Source: Actinacidiphila yanglinensis (GTDB lineage Bacteria > Actinomycetota > Actinomycetes > Streptomycetales > Streptomycetaceae). From it: DNA of 64,000 nucleotides. Below, one piece after another: positions 52,996 to 61,964 of this stretch. The number at the start of each line of letters is the position of its first letter. The stretch's first letter is position 1. The stretch lies in assembly GCF_900107965.1 (NCBI RefSeq), contig NZ_FNVU01000029.1, forward strand, positions 50,191-114,190, in the 5' to 3' direction. The notes beneath the pieces are model-generated. The model was not told the DNA's origin. It saw only the letters and a program-made list of their open reading frames with translations, and made no database searches. A program made the translations under genes and the position numbers.

Positions 52996-53118
52996 CCGGG
53001 CGTCAGGTGTGGCGCGGGACCGTACCGAGTGGACCCGGCCCCGCGCGGGCGGACCGGCCACCGGCAGACAACGACAGATCAGACAACGACAGACGACGGA
53101 ACGGGAAGGCGGGGACAG

Positions 53119-53889
53119 ATGACGGCCGACAGCGCCGCCGAATTCGACAAGATCGCCCGGGAGTACGACGAGTCGCGCGGCGGCAGCGCGCGGGCGGAGG
53201 GCTTCGCGGCGCAGCTGGCACCGCTCCTGGACGCCCGGCGCGCGCTGCTGGACGTGGGCGTCGGCACCGGCATCGTGGCCGCGGAACTCGCCCGGTGCGG
53301 CATCCCCACCCTCGGCGTCGACCTGGCGCCCGCGATGCTCTCGCTGGCCCGGCACCGGCTCGGCGCCCGCGTCGCGGTCGCGGACGCTGCCCGGCTGCCC
53401 GTGCGTTCGGCCTCCGTGGCCCAGGCGGTCTCCACGTGGCTGCTGCACGTCGTGCCGGACCGGACGGCCGTCTTCGCGGAAGTGGCGCGGGTACTGGAAC
53501 CCGGCGGCCGCTACTACGTGATACCCGCGCGCGGCCAGCGACCCACGGACGACATCGGCGCCGTGGTCAACGAGTTGGAAGACCTCCTCGATCCGGCCCG
53601 GACCCGCCAGGACGGCCCGGAAGTGCTGGCACCGGCCGCCGAGTCCTGCGGACTGAGATTCCTCGGCCCGTTCGGGCAACGCGCCAAGGTCTTCGAGGAG
53701 TCCCCGCAGGACATGGCCGAGGCACTGTCCACCGGCCTGTTCTCCGGCGCCTGGACCGGCGGCGCCCAGGCCGCGGAAGCGACGGAGCGGGCCTGCGCGA
53801 AACTGCGCGCCCTACCCGAACCGGCCCGGCCGCGCGCCCGGGAGGTGATCGACGCGGTCCTCGTCTTCGAACGCCCACCGGGACGCTGA
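53119..53889 (+). CDS. Class I SAM-dependent methyltransferase
   Basis: A 256-residue protein from ATG 53119. FDKIAREYDESRGG is the typical start; motif I LLDVGVGTGIVAAELA; motif II TLGVDLAPAMLSLA; then RLPVRSASVAQAVSTWLLH and FAEVARVLEPGGRYYVIPA. It is a UbiE/Methyltransf_11-type enzyme for a small molecule. It follows the glycosyltransferase by 124 nt, probably in the same transcript. Confidence 0.9.
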   Translation: MTADSAAEFDKIAREYDESRGGSARAEGFAAQLAPLLDARRALLDVGVGTGIVAAELARCGIPTLGVDLAPAMLSLARHRLGARVAVADAARLPVRSASVAQAVSTWLLHVVPDRTAVFAEVARVLEPGGRYYVIPARGQRPTDDIGAVVNELEDLLDPARTRQDGPEVLAPAAESCGLRFLGPFGQRAKVFEESPQDMAEALSTGLFSGAWTGGAQAAEATERACAKLRALPEPARPRAREVIDAVLVFERPPGR

Positions 53890-54062
53890 ACCCCCACCCC
53901 CCGCCCTCCCGGGTACCCCCGCCCCGAGCCCGCCCGAACGGCGCCCCCGGGCTGCGCCGTTCCGAAACACCCACCGGTCCACGTGCCCGCCCCTCCGCCC
54001 AACCGCCCTACGCCCCAACCCCGCTCGCCCCACCGCCCCGGCGGACCCACTGAGGAGGCCCC

Positions 54063-55154
54063 ATGTCCCCAGCACTCTCCTACTCCTGGTTCCTGCCGCT
54101 GGGCCCCGACGTGCACCACATCGGCACCTGGCCGGCCGAGTGCAGCACGCCGTCGCTGGACCGCCTGGTGGACATCGCGCGCGCCGCCGAGGACGCGGGC
54201 TGCCAGGAGATGCTGGTGCCCACCAGCTTCCACAACGACCTGGAGACCTTCACCACCGCCGCCGCCGTGCTCGGCCGCACCACCCGGATCGGGATGCTGC
54301 TCGCCGTACGTCCCAACCAACTCCACCCCGTGCAGGCCGCCGCGGCCGTCTGCGGCCTGGAATCCCTCTTCCCGGGCCGGGTCCGGCTCAACGTGACCAC
54401 CGGCGGCTGGGCCGAGGACCGCTGGCTCGGAGACTTCGAGAGCAAGGAGGTGCGCACCGACCGGCTCGAGGAATGGCTGGAAGTGCTGCACCAGGTCCTC
54501 TACGACGACACGCCCGTGCGCCACGAGGGACCCTTCTACACCGTGGAGGGGGCCGCCCTGCAACGGCGCCCGCGGCGCCGCATCCCGCTGGCCATGTCCG
54601 GCTCCTCACCCCGGGCCCGGGCACTCCTCGGCCGGTTCGGCGACGAGTACCTGATGTTCGCCGGCCCGCTGCCGAAAGTGGCCGCGGAGGTGGCGGCGCT
54701 ACGGGCCACCCCCGGCATCGACCGAAAGGTCCGGGTCACCCTGCGCGCCCACCTCGTCGTACGCGAGGACGAGCAGGAGGCATGGGCGGCGGCACGGGAG
54801 ATCGTCTCCCGGGTACAGCCCGCCGTCCGGGCCACGATCCGCGCCCAGCGCCCGGACACGCGCTCGCAGCGGGCCGGGCAGAACGACCTCGCCGCGCGCG
54901 ACGACCTCCTCGTCGGCCCGAACCTGTGGGCCGGCATCGGCACCGGCCGGTTCGGCGCGGCCGTCGCACTGGTCGGCACCCCGGCGGACGTCACCGACCG
55001 GCTGCTGGAGTTCCGCGCCGCCGGCGTCGACGCGTTCATCCTCTCCGGCTACCCGAAACTGGAGGAGGCCCGGGTCCTGCGCCGCCTGCTGGTACCCGAA
55101 CTGGCCAGCCGCGGCCTGGCCCCGGAGTCAGTGACCGCCAACCGCACGGCGTAG
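54063..55154 (+). CDS. Luciferase-like flavin monooxygenase (LLM, SsuD-type)
   Basis: A 363-residue protein from ATG 54063 behind GAGGAGG. It has the bacterial luciferase-like barrel: SYSWFLPLGPDVHHIGTW, DIARAAEDAGCQEMLVP, TRIGMLLAVRPNQLHPVQAA, SLFPGRVRLNVTTGGWAED and GSSPRARAL (FMN phosphate loop). It resembles alkanesulfonate monooxygenase SsuD. It needs a reduced-flavin supplier, not present nearby. In biosynthesis, LLM enzymes N- or C-hydroxylate or cleave C-S bonds. Its 3' end overlaps the convergent thioesterase-like gene by 27 nt. Confidence 0.92.
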   Translation: MSPALSYSWFLPLGPDVHHIGTWPAECSTPSLDRLVDIARAAEDAGCQEMLVPTSFHNDLETFTTAAAVLGRTTRIGMLLAVRPNQLHPVQAAAAVCGLESLFPGRVRLNVTTGGWAEDRWLGDFESKEVRTDRLEEWLEVLHQVLYDDTPVRHEGPFYTVEGAALQRRPRRRIPLAMSGSSPRARALLGRFGDEYLMFAGPLPKVAAEVAALRATPGIDRKVRVTLRAHLVVREDEQEAWAAAREIVSRVQPAVRATIRAQRPDTRSQRAGQNDLAARDDLLVGPNLWAGIGTGRFGAAVALVGTPADVTDRLLEFRAAGVDAFILSGYPKLEEARVLRRLLVPELASRGLAPESVTANRTA

Positions 55155-55889
55155 CACCTCGACCGTCCCCGGGTGCGCCAGCGGCGCGTCGGCGTCCCGC
55201 ACCCCCTCGGACACCGGGAGCCGCGTGACACCGGCCCGCGCGTCCACCACAAACCCCAGATCGTCGCGGCCGTGGGTGTGCAGCACCTGGACGGGGATGC
55301 CGAGCGCGGGCCGCCGAGCGCCGAGGTTGCCCGTCAGCAGCGCGATCCAGGTCGCATACCGGCCCACCAGGCTGTCGGCGACCAGGCCGGGATCCTCGTC
55401 CTCCTCCAGGACGTCGCCCAGCCGCTCGGCCACGGCGGCCCGCAGGAACACCGTCGCCGCCGCGAACAGCCTCCCCGGCTCCCCCGCCCCGAAGAGCCCG
55501 GTCGGCACCTCCGTCGCGGCGCCCAGCCCCGCCAGCAGGTCGGCGACCGTCCCGGACAGATCCTCTCCGGTGACGGCGAGAGGGTCGACGAGCACCACCG
55601 CCCCCGGCGGGACACCCTCTGCGGCCAGCGCAGCCGCCAGGTGGACGGCGAACGGCGCGCCGTTGCAGTTCGCGACGACGGCGCGGTACGGGCCGCCGCC
55701 GGCATGCCCATGTGCGACGGCCCGGGCATGCGCGGCGACGTCCACGGGTCCGTCGCCGGCCACCCCGACCAGCGGATCGACCCGGATCACCGGCGTGCCG
55801 GAACCGCTCGGGAACGCCGCTTCGAAGGACATCTCGGAGGCCAGGCCGGTGAACTCGACCACCAGCACGGCGTCATCGCTGGTCGGCAC
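55128..55889 (-). CDS. Thioesterase-like alpha/beta hydrolase with Cys nucleophile
   Basis: A 253-residue protein from ATG 55889, overlapping the MFS stop by 17 nt. It has NRPS/PKS thioesterase layout: VVEFTGLASEM, YRAVVANCNGAPFAVHLAAAL at the nucleophile elbow, GAVVLVDPLAV (acid Asp), and a late His in PLAHPGTVEVLRR. The elbow Gly-x-Ser-x-Gly is changed to Ala-Asn-Cys-Asn-Gly. Cys thioesterases are known in NRPS systems that close strained rings (ObiF, SulM). It may release the NRPS product in trans; it is the only thioesterase candidate in the locus. Confidence 0.72.
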   Translation of the reverse strand: MPTSDDAVLVVEFTGLASEMSFEAAFPSGSGTPVIRVDPLVGVAGDGPVDVAAHARAVAHGHAGGGPYRAVVANCNGAPFAVHLAAALAAEGVPPGAVVLVDPLAVTGEDLSGTVADLLAGLGAATEVPTGLFGAGEPGRLFAAATVFLRAAVAERLGDVLEEDEDPGLVADSLVGRYATWIALLTGNLGARRPALGIPVQVLHTHGRDDLGFVVDARAGVTRLPVSEGVRDADAPLAHPGTVEVLRRAVGGH

Positions 55890-57327
55890 CCACGCCTCCC
55901 TCGGCGTCGACGGCGGGATCGAGCCCGTACGGCGGGGCCGGTGTGCTGCCGGGGGCCTGCGCCTGCGGCTCCTGCGGCCCGGGCGGCTGCTCCCCGTCCT
56001 TCGGCCCGTCGGCCCGGCCCGCCTGGCCGGCCTGAGTCGGCTCCTGCGCCCCGTCCGGCTCCTCCGGCCTCGTGGCGATCGCCCAGCCCACGGCCGGGGC
56101 GGCGCCCACCGCGAGGGCGGCGAACATCAGGCACATCAGCAGCCAGCCGGCGATCTTGACGCTCTCCATCAGCGCGGTCAGCACCACCGGCCCGATCACG
56201 GACTGCACCGTGTACCCGATCGAGAACACCGCGCCGTACTCGCCCTGGCTGTGCCGCGGCGACAGGCCGTACTGGAGCCCCCACTGCGCTGAGGAGGTCA
56301 GCAGCTCGCCGACCGTCAGCAGCACCGTCGCCACGACCAGCAGGACCAGCGCCAGGGACATGGAACCGCCCAGCGCGGAGACACCGATGACGGCGCAGGA
56401 CAAGGCCAGGGCGACGCTGCCCTGGCGCAGTTTGCGGCCGGCCCCGAGCGGGGTGTCCGCGCCCTCGCTGGCACGCACCTGGAAGACGATGACCAGGATC
56501 GTGTTCAGCCCGATCAGCCAGGCCGCCATCGCACGGGGCGCGTCGGTCTCCGCCACGATCCACAGCGGAAGAGCCAGCGTGAGAATGGTGTCGCACACCG
56601 CGGTGAGCCCGCACAGGAACGAGACCACCACGAACGGCCGGTCCCGCAGCGCGCTGTTGCCCCGCAGCGAGCTCTTCTTGCCGCCAGGGGACTTCCCCGG
56701 CCCCACCCGCAGGTGCGGCAGCAGCAGCATCAGCGCACTGTTGGCCACCGACACCGCCGCGAAGCCGTAGAAGAGCAGCAGGTAGGCGTCCTTGGTGTCG
56801 CGGGCGATGGCCAGGCCCGACAGCGCCACACCAGCCGTCATCCCGATGTTGATGACACTGCGGTTGTACGCGAACAGCCGGACGCGGGTCTCGGAGTCGA
56901 GCAGTTGCCCGATGTACGCCATCTTGCCGACGGCACCCGCGCGTTCGGCGATGCCCAACAGGACGACGACGGCCGCGTACCCGCCGAAGGACGTCACTTT
57001 CGTCGCGACAAGGAGCAGCGGCGCCTGGAGGAAACCGGTGAGGACGGCCATCTCCCGGGCACCGATCCGGTCGGTGAGCCGGCCCGCGACCGGCGCGGCG
57101 AGCATCCACACCACGGCGGCCAGCGTGACACCGAGCCCCACCCGGAACACCGACAGCCCGACGATACGGTGGAAATAGATGGGAGTCCCGGAGGAGTAGA
57201 ACCCGAAACCCGTGCCGTAGAGCGCGGTGGACAGCGCCAGGACACGCGGCGGCCCCGGATCGGGTAACAACCGCGAGACCAGCCCCTTGGGCTTCTGCTC
57301 GGGCGTGGCCCCACCACCCTCAGCCAT
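55873..57327 (-). CDS. MFS transporter (probable product exporter)
   Basis: A 484-residue protein from ATG 57327 behind GGGAGGGA; a longer frame upstream lacks a start signal. About 12 TM helices; after TM2 comes GRLTDRIGAREMAVL (MFS motif A, G-x-L-x-D-R-x-G). The C-terminal tail (last about 70 residues) is long, Pro/Gln/Gly-rich and cytosolic. Coupled to the thioesterase-like gene at the right edge of the locus; it probably exports the product or gives self-resistance. Confidence 0.9.
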   Translation of the reverse strand: MAEGGGATPEQKPKGLVSRLLPDPGPPRVLALSTALYGTGFGFYSSGTPIYFHRIVGLSVFRVGLGVTLAAVVWMLAAPVAGRLTDRIGAREMAVLTGFLQAPLLLVATKVTSFGGYAAVVVLLGIAERAGAVGKMAYIGQLLDSETRVRLFAYNRSVINIGMTAGVALSGLAIARDTKDAYLLLFYGFAAVSVANSALMLLLPHLRVGPGKSPGGKKSSLRGNSALRDRPFVVVSFLCGLTAVCDTILTLALPLWIVAETDAPRAMAAWLIGLNTILVIVFQVRASEGADTPLGAGRKLRQGSVALALSCAVIGVSALGGSMSLALVLLVVATVLLTVGELLTSSAQWGLQYGLSPRHSQGEYGAVFSIGYTVQSVIGPVVLTALMESVKIAGWLLMCLMFAALAVGAAPAVGWAIATRPEEPDGAQEPTQAGQAGRADGPKDGEQPPGPQEPQAQAPGSTPAPPYGLDPAVDAEGGVGADQR

Positions 57328-57474
57328 GCAATCCCTCCCCCCCGGAAACCGGCCACGGACGACCGGTCGACGATCCGCACAGGCTAACGACAAACGTCCT
57401 GAGCACCCACCACGTACCAGAAACCTTGGCCGAATCCACTCCCCCACGCGACGCAACTCCCCCCCACCGCCGGG

Positions 57475-57868
57475 GCGATCAGCCGACGCGGCAGCGGAAC
57501 GCGAGCGCCATGCTCTACCCGTCGAAGACCACCAGGCCCGCGGTGACTACCCGAATCAATCGGCCGCGCTGAAGGCAGTCGCGCCGAAGCTGGGCATCGG
57601 TTCGGCTGAGACGTTGCGGAACTGGGTGAAGCAGGCCGAGCGGACACCGGACCGGGTGGACCGCAACTCGTCGCCACCGCGCCGAATCGCTGCTGGGTCG
57701 CGGACCTCACACATGTGTCGACCTGGGCCGGCGTCGTCCACGTCCCCTTCGTCGTGGACACCTTCTCCCGCCGCGACGTCGAAACGGACCCAGCTCGTCC
57801 TCGACTCCTTGGAGATGGCACTGTGGCAGCGCGGCCGCGACGAACAGCCCCACGTTCGGGGTGAGCTG
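57475..57868 (+). pseudogene. IS3-family transposase, left part (OrfA and start of OrfB)
   Basis: One frame has DYPNQSAALKAVAPKLGIG and ETLRNWVKQAE (OrfA helix-turn-helix). Another frame has CWVADLTHVSTWAGVVHV and VVDTFSRRDV (OrfB with the first catalytic Asp), then LVLDSLEMALWQRGRDEQP. Frames do not join and the sequence breaks at 57868, where an IS5-type element is inserted. The rest is at 59158-59470. Confidence 0.75.
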
Positions 57869-57917
57869 TTAGAACTCCTAACGAAATGGGTCTTGGGGAA
57901 CACTAGGCTCGGTGGCC

Positions 57918-58262
57918 ATGAGTCAGAGCGGTTCTCAAGCGGCGGCATTCTTCCGAGACGTCCGTGAAAACAGAGTGGTCTGGCTTGTCCGGGATGACGA
58001 CGGAAGCCCGACTCACCTCTCCGCGGACGGCACGCGAAGTTTTCCCTTCTGGTCGACCTCGCCCCGGGCTCAGAGGGCGGCGAAGATCTGGGGGCGCGGG
58101 CTCCGCGTCGACTCCATGCCCTTGGACACCTGGTGCGACCTTGTACTGCCCGATGCCGCCAGGGATGGACTCGTGATCGGCATCAACTGGAGTGGGCCGC
58201 GTCTGGTCGGCTGGAGCTTCACCCCCAGGGAAGTCCTTAACCGGCTAGCGGCAGATAGCTAG
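57918..58262 (+). CDS. DUF2750-like passenger gene in the IS element
   Basis: A 114-residue protein from ATG 57918 (GTG 57912 alternative), wholly between the inverted repeats. It shows DUF2750 features: VVWLVRDDDGSP, RSFPFWSTSPRAQRAA, MPLDTWCDLVLPDAARDGLVIGINWSG. The family is small, cytosolic and without known activity, often near toxin-immunity loci. Convergent with, and overlapping by 4 nt, the transposase end. Ribosome site weak. Confidence 0.75.
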   Translation: MSQSGSQAAAFFRDVRENRVVWLVRDDDGSPTHLSADGTRSFPFWSTSPRAQRAAKIWGRGLRVDSMPLDTWCDLVLPDAARDGLVIGINWSGPRLVGWSFTPREVLNRLAADS

Positions 58263-59087
58263 CCCACGGCATCGGTCACCAGAGCGCGCAGTCGCCGCCA
58301 GCAGATGAGTACGCATCCGAGGGTGAGGAAGGCTTCGTGGATGTCGTCGCGGATCTCCCAGCGGATCCGCAGCCGGCGAAACCAGTGCAGGTGGGCGAAC
58401 GCGCGCTCCACGACCCAGCGTTGGGTACCCAGCCCGGAGCCGTGCTCGATGCCGCGCCGGGCGATCACCGGCTTCACGCCAAGGTCCCAGACCAGGCGGC
58501 GGTACTTGTCGTGATCGTAGCCGCGGTCACCCAGCACCACGTCCGGGCGGCGCCGGGGCCGGCCACGCTTGCCCCGCACGGACGGCACAGCCTGGAGGAG
58601 AGGGATCAGCTGGGTGACATCGTTGCGGTTGCCGCCGGTCAGGGTGGCGGCGAGCGGGATGCCTGTGGCATCGGTGATCAGGTGGTGCTTGCTGCCCGTC
58701 CTGCCCCGGTCGACAGGGCTTCGTCCCGTCTTGGTCCCCCTTTAACGCGCGGATATGGGAGCCGTCGACGGCCGCCCGGGAGAAGTCCAGGGCGTTCGCG
58801 CTGCGGAGCCTGACGAGGAGGGCCTCGTGCAGTTACGGCCACACCTCAGCCTCGGTCCACTCGGCCAGCCGGCGCCAGCAGGTCATGCCGGAGTCGAAGC
58901 CGAGTTCCTGCGGCAGGTGCTCCCAGGCGATCCCGGTGTGCAGGACGAACAGGATGCCCTGGAACACGAGCCGGTCCGGATGCCGCTTGCGCCCGGGATG
59001 CCGGGTCCGGCGCTCAACCTTGGGCAACAGCAGCTCGATCACCGCCCACAACTCGTCATCGACTTCCCACGGCTTCGGCCGAGCCAC
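58259..59087 (-). pseudogene. IS5-family (IS427-type) transposase, interrupted
   Basis: From GTG 59087: MARPKPWEVDDELWAVIELL, RCRRLAEW-type region ending EVWP, then an in-frame TAA (58834). The frame continues LHEALLVRLRSANALDFSRAAVDGS (DDE first Asp) to a +1 shift at TTAAAGGGGGA (about 58745), then HHLITDATGIPLAATLTGGNRND, VLGDRGYDHDKYRRL and ERAFAHLHWFRRLR (Glu). The shift site could be programmed, but the stop codon suggests the copy is inactive. Confidence 0.8.
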
Positions 59088-59157
59088 CTCGCACCCCCGG
59101 ATCGTCAGTCCCGGAGCGATCCAATCACCTCGAAGATCATTTCGTTAGGAGTTCTTA

Positions 59158-59470
59158 CACCGCAGCGATGCGGGCAGCCAATACACCGGCTTCAAGCCGG
59201 CCGAGCACCTGGACGCTGCCGGCGTCACCGCATCGATCGGGTCCGTCGGCGACGCGTACGACAAAGCCCTCATGGAGAGCACGATCGGCCTGTACAAAAC
59301 CGAGTTGATCAAGCCACAAAGACCCCGGAAGACCCTCTCCCAGGTCGAGCCGGCCACCGCCGAGTGGATCGACTGGTACTGCCACCCGACGACTCCACGG
59401 TGAAATAGGCCACGTGCCACCCGTCGAGTACGAGACGTCGCGCTCGGAGGCGGGCTCCTCCACGCCGGTG
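59158..59470 (+). pseudogene. IS3-family transposase OrfB, right part
   Basis: Continues the IS3 OrfB: SDAGSQYTGFKPAEHLDAAGV (second Asp), SVGDAYDKALMESTIGLYKTEL (catalytic Glu) and EWIDWYCH. A one-base slip near 59390 is needed to reach RRLHGEIGHVPPVEYE, the usual end. It is thus broken both by the IS5 insertion and by a frameshift. Confidence 0.8.
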
Positions 59471-59723
59471 CGGGCCGGGAGGCGGTGCAGCATCTGGACG
59501 GAGTGCATGGCTCGGCGGGCGCCGCGTCGGCCGGCATGGCCGGACCACACAGGCGTCGATTACCGTGGTGCGAATTCGGTGCCCCCACCCACGCATGGTG
59601 TTTGTCTCGACAACTTACATCGTTGCGGGCGGCGGGTACTGATCTGTATCCGGGCGATGATCAGTCACCGTTTTGGGCGACGCCGTGGAAGACCGAGGCC
59701 AGGGGGCGGGGGGAGGAGAGACC

Positions 59724-61964
59724 GTGTCCGAAGAGATGTCGTTTGGGATTGTTTTGCGTGGTTTTCGACAGGAGCGTCTTCTGACGATTGAGGGGCTGGC
59801 TGAGGCGTCGGGGGTGAGCGTTCGGGCGATCAGCGATATGGAGCGTCTGCGGAGCCGGGTTCCGCGGCGGCGTACTGTGGCGGCGCTCGCAGAGGGATTG
59901 GAGCTGGCGGACAGGGATCGCGAGGCGCTGCTTGCTGCGGCGCGGTCGGCAGGTCCGGGCCAGTCGGTAGTCGCCGCGTGGACGGCGCTACCGAGATCGG
60001 TGGGGGACATCTCGGGACGCGAGGAGGAGATGTCCCGGCTGAGAGACGCTGCGGGGCGGGCGGTCGCCGGTGCGGGGGCGTCGGTGTACGTCGTGTCGGG
60101 GCCTCCGGGGTGCGGGAAGACCACGCTGGCGCTGAAGGCGGCGGCGGATCTGGCCGAGACGTTTCCCGACGGCTGCTTCGTGGTGGATCTGCACGGTGTG
60201 GAGAGCCCGATGGATTCGGGCGAGGCCCTATTGAGACTCTTGAAGTCCCTCGGGGTGACCGAGTATCGGCTGGCGCAGTTGGATGCGTCAGGTCGAGCAG
60301 GGTTGCTGCGGTCCCTGCTGAGCAGCCGCAGGTGTCTGGTGGTGTTGGACAACGCCCGTGACGAGGGGCAGGTGCGGCCACTGCTGCCTGCCGGCGGGCG
60401 GAGTCTCGTGCTGGTGACAAGCCGGCGGCCGCTGTCGGGCCTGGAAGACGTGGACCGACTGGCATTGTCGGGGCTGGCGCAGGCCGAGGCGGTGGACTTG
60501 CTGCGCCGGATCCTGGGGGCGCAGCGGGCAGACGCCGAAGCCGGGGCCGTGGCTGAGGTGGCGGAACTGTGCGGGCGGCTTCCGTTGGCTTTGCGCGTAG
60601 CAGGGAATTGGCTCACGGTGCGTTCCGGCTGGAGCGTCGACCATCTGGTGCAACGGCTGGCCGACGAAGAACGCAGGCTAGGGGCGCTGACCGCAGGGGA
60701 TGTGCAGGTGGAGGCGGCGTTCGAACTGTCCTACCGGCAGCTGACCGGGCAGGCGGCCCGGATGCTGCGGCTGCTGAGCGTGGTCCCGAGCCCGGACATG
60801 ACTGCCGCCTACGGCGCTGCCCTGAGCGGCACAGGGGTGTTCGAGGCCGAGGACGTGATGGCGGAACTGGTGGAGGCGGGCCTGCTCCAGGCCACCTTCA
60901 CGGGCCGCTACCAACTGCACGACCTGTTGAGATTGTTTGCCCGCGCCCGGCTGCAGGAGGAAGGGGTTGCGGAGCGGGAAGCGGCCGATGAGCGGCTGCG
61001 CGAGTGGTTGTTGGACACTGCCATGGCGGCTGGTCGCTGCTTCAAGGACGGGCCACCGTCAACCTGGCAGGGCCTGGTCCCCTTGGCGAGTGCTGAGCAG
61101 GCCCGGAGCTGGCTGGTGAGTGAAACCGCCGCCTGGTTCGCCGCCTTGCACGGCGCGGCCGCGCGCGGCGAGCACGTCCGCGTCGCGGAGACCGCCGAAG
61201 CCCTGGACGTTCTCTGTGGCGTCTGGGACGGCTGGGGACGCTGGAGCGAGGTCTACCGCCTGTCCAGCGAGGCTGCCGCTGCGCTCGGGGACCTCCGCAG
61301 GGAGGCCTTCCATCTCAACAACTATGCCTGGACGCTGGGATACGAGGGCAGGTACCGGGAGGCCATCGACCGCGCCGACCAGGCGCTGGAGTGTGCCCGT
61401 CGAGCCGGGGACACCGCGCAGCAGGCCTGGGCCCTGATCATGGCGACGTCGCCGCACAAACAACTCGGCGAGTTCCAGGCATTTTTGGACAAGTCCCGTA
61501 TGGCCATGGACCTGGCAGAAGACGCTGGTGACCACAAAAACTGGCTGGTCTCCATGCAGAGCTATCGAGCTGCCCTGCGCGATTCGGGCCGCGTCGAGGA
61601 GAGCATGGCCCTGCACGAGCCTCTCATGGCCTTGCTGGAAGCCCCCGACTCCCCGATGAGCCAGGATATGACCGATCACGTCCGCGCCAGGGCGATCTGC
61701 GGGCTCGGCCGCGACTACGCCGCCCTGGGACGATGGCGCGAGGCTGCCGAGCACTTTCGCAGCGGCCTGCTTCACGTGCAGCGCGTCGGAATTCCTTATG
61801 CCGAGAGCAGCATGCTCTTGGACCTTGCGGAGGTTCTGATCAAACTCGAAGAGACGGAGGAGGCCCGCTCCTGCCTACTCCGAATCCTTTCCTTCGGCGA
61901 GACGGCCAAGAGCCACGACGTGGCGATCGCGCAAACGATCCTGGAATCCCTGCCCGCCGAGTAG
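59724..61964 (+). CDS. XRE-NB-ARC-TPR (STAND) regulator
   Basis: A 746-residue protein from GTG 59724 behind GGGAGGAGAG. N-terminal XRE helix-turn-helix (residues about 8-65: FRQERLLTIEGLAEASGVSVRAISDMERL). NB-ARC ATPase: VVSGPPGCGKTTLALKAA (Walker A, about 125-145), SRRCLVVLDNARD (Walker B), LVTSRRPLSGLED and the GRLPLALRVAG (GLPL) motif. The C-terminal half carries TPR-like repeats (HLNNYAWTLGYEGRYREAID, RAICGLGRDYAALGRWREAAEHF). It could regulate the nearby biosynthetic locus or act as a STAND-type sensor, possibly in phage defence; context does not decide. Confidence 0.9.
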   Translation: MSEEMSFGIVLRGFRQERLLTIEGLAEASGVSVRAISDMERLRSRVPRRRTVAALAEGLELADRDREALLAAARSAGPGQSVVAAWTALPRSVGDISGREEEMSRLRDAAGRAVAGAGASVYVVSGPPGCGKTTLALKAAADLAETFPDGCFVVDLHGVESPMDSGEALLRLLKSLGVTEYRLAQLDASGRAGLLRSLLSSRRCLVVLDNARDEGQVRPLLPAGGRSLVLVTSRRPLSGLEDVDRLALSGLAQAEAVDLLRRILGAQRADAEAGAVAEVAELCGRLPLALRVAGNWLTVRSGWSVDHLVQRLADEERRLGALTAGDVQVEAAFELSYRQLTGQAARMLRLLSVVPSPDMTAAYGAALSGTGVFEAEDVMAELVEAGLLQATFTGRYQLHDLLRLFARARLQEEGVAEREAADERLREWLLDTAMAAGRCFKDGPPSTWQGLVPLASAEQARSWLVSETAAWFAALHGAAARGEHVRVAETAEALDVLCGVWDGWGRWSEVYRLSSEAAAALGDLRREAFHLNNYAWTLGYEGRYREAIDRADQALECARRAGDTAQQAWALIMATSPHKQLGEFQAFLDKSRMAMDLAEDAGDHKNWLVSMQSYRAALRDSGRVEESMALHEPLMALLEAPDSPMSQDMTDHVRARAICGLGRDYAALGRWREAAEHFRSGLLHVQRVGIPYAESSMLLDLAEVLIKLEETEEARSCLLRILSFGETAKSHDVAIAQTILESLPAE

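Larger units (their letters stand above)
57872..59154. mobile_element. IS5-type element with passenger gene (1283 bp)
   Basis: Perfect 17-bp terminal inverted repeats GAACTCCTAACGAAATG (57872-57888) and its complement (59138-59154), flanked on both sides by TTA (57869-57871, 59155-59157), the target duplication. It is inserted in an IS3 OrfB gene. It contains a DUF2750 gene on the plus strand and a two-part IS5-family transposase on the minus strand. IS427-group elements are usually about 0.85-0.9 kb; the extra about 0.4 kb is the passenger. Confidence 0.9.

Noticed and set aside
58305..59408. Plus-strand open frames across the IS5-type transposase
   Set aside because: Antisense to the transposase and without motifs.
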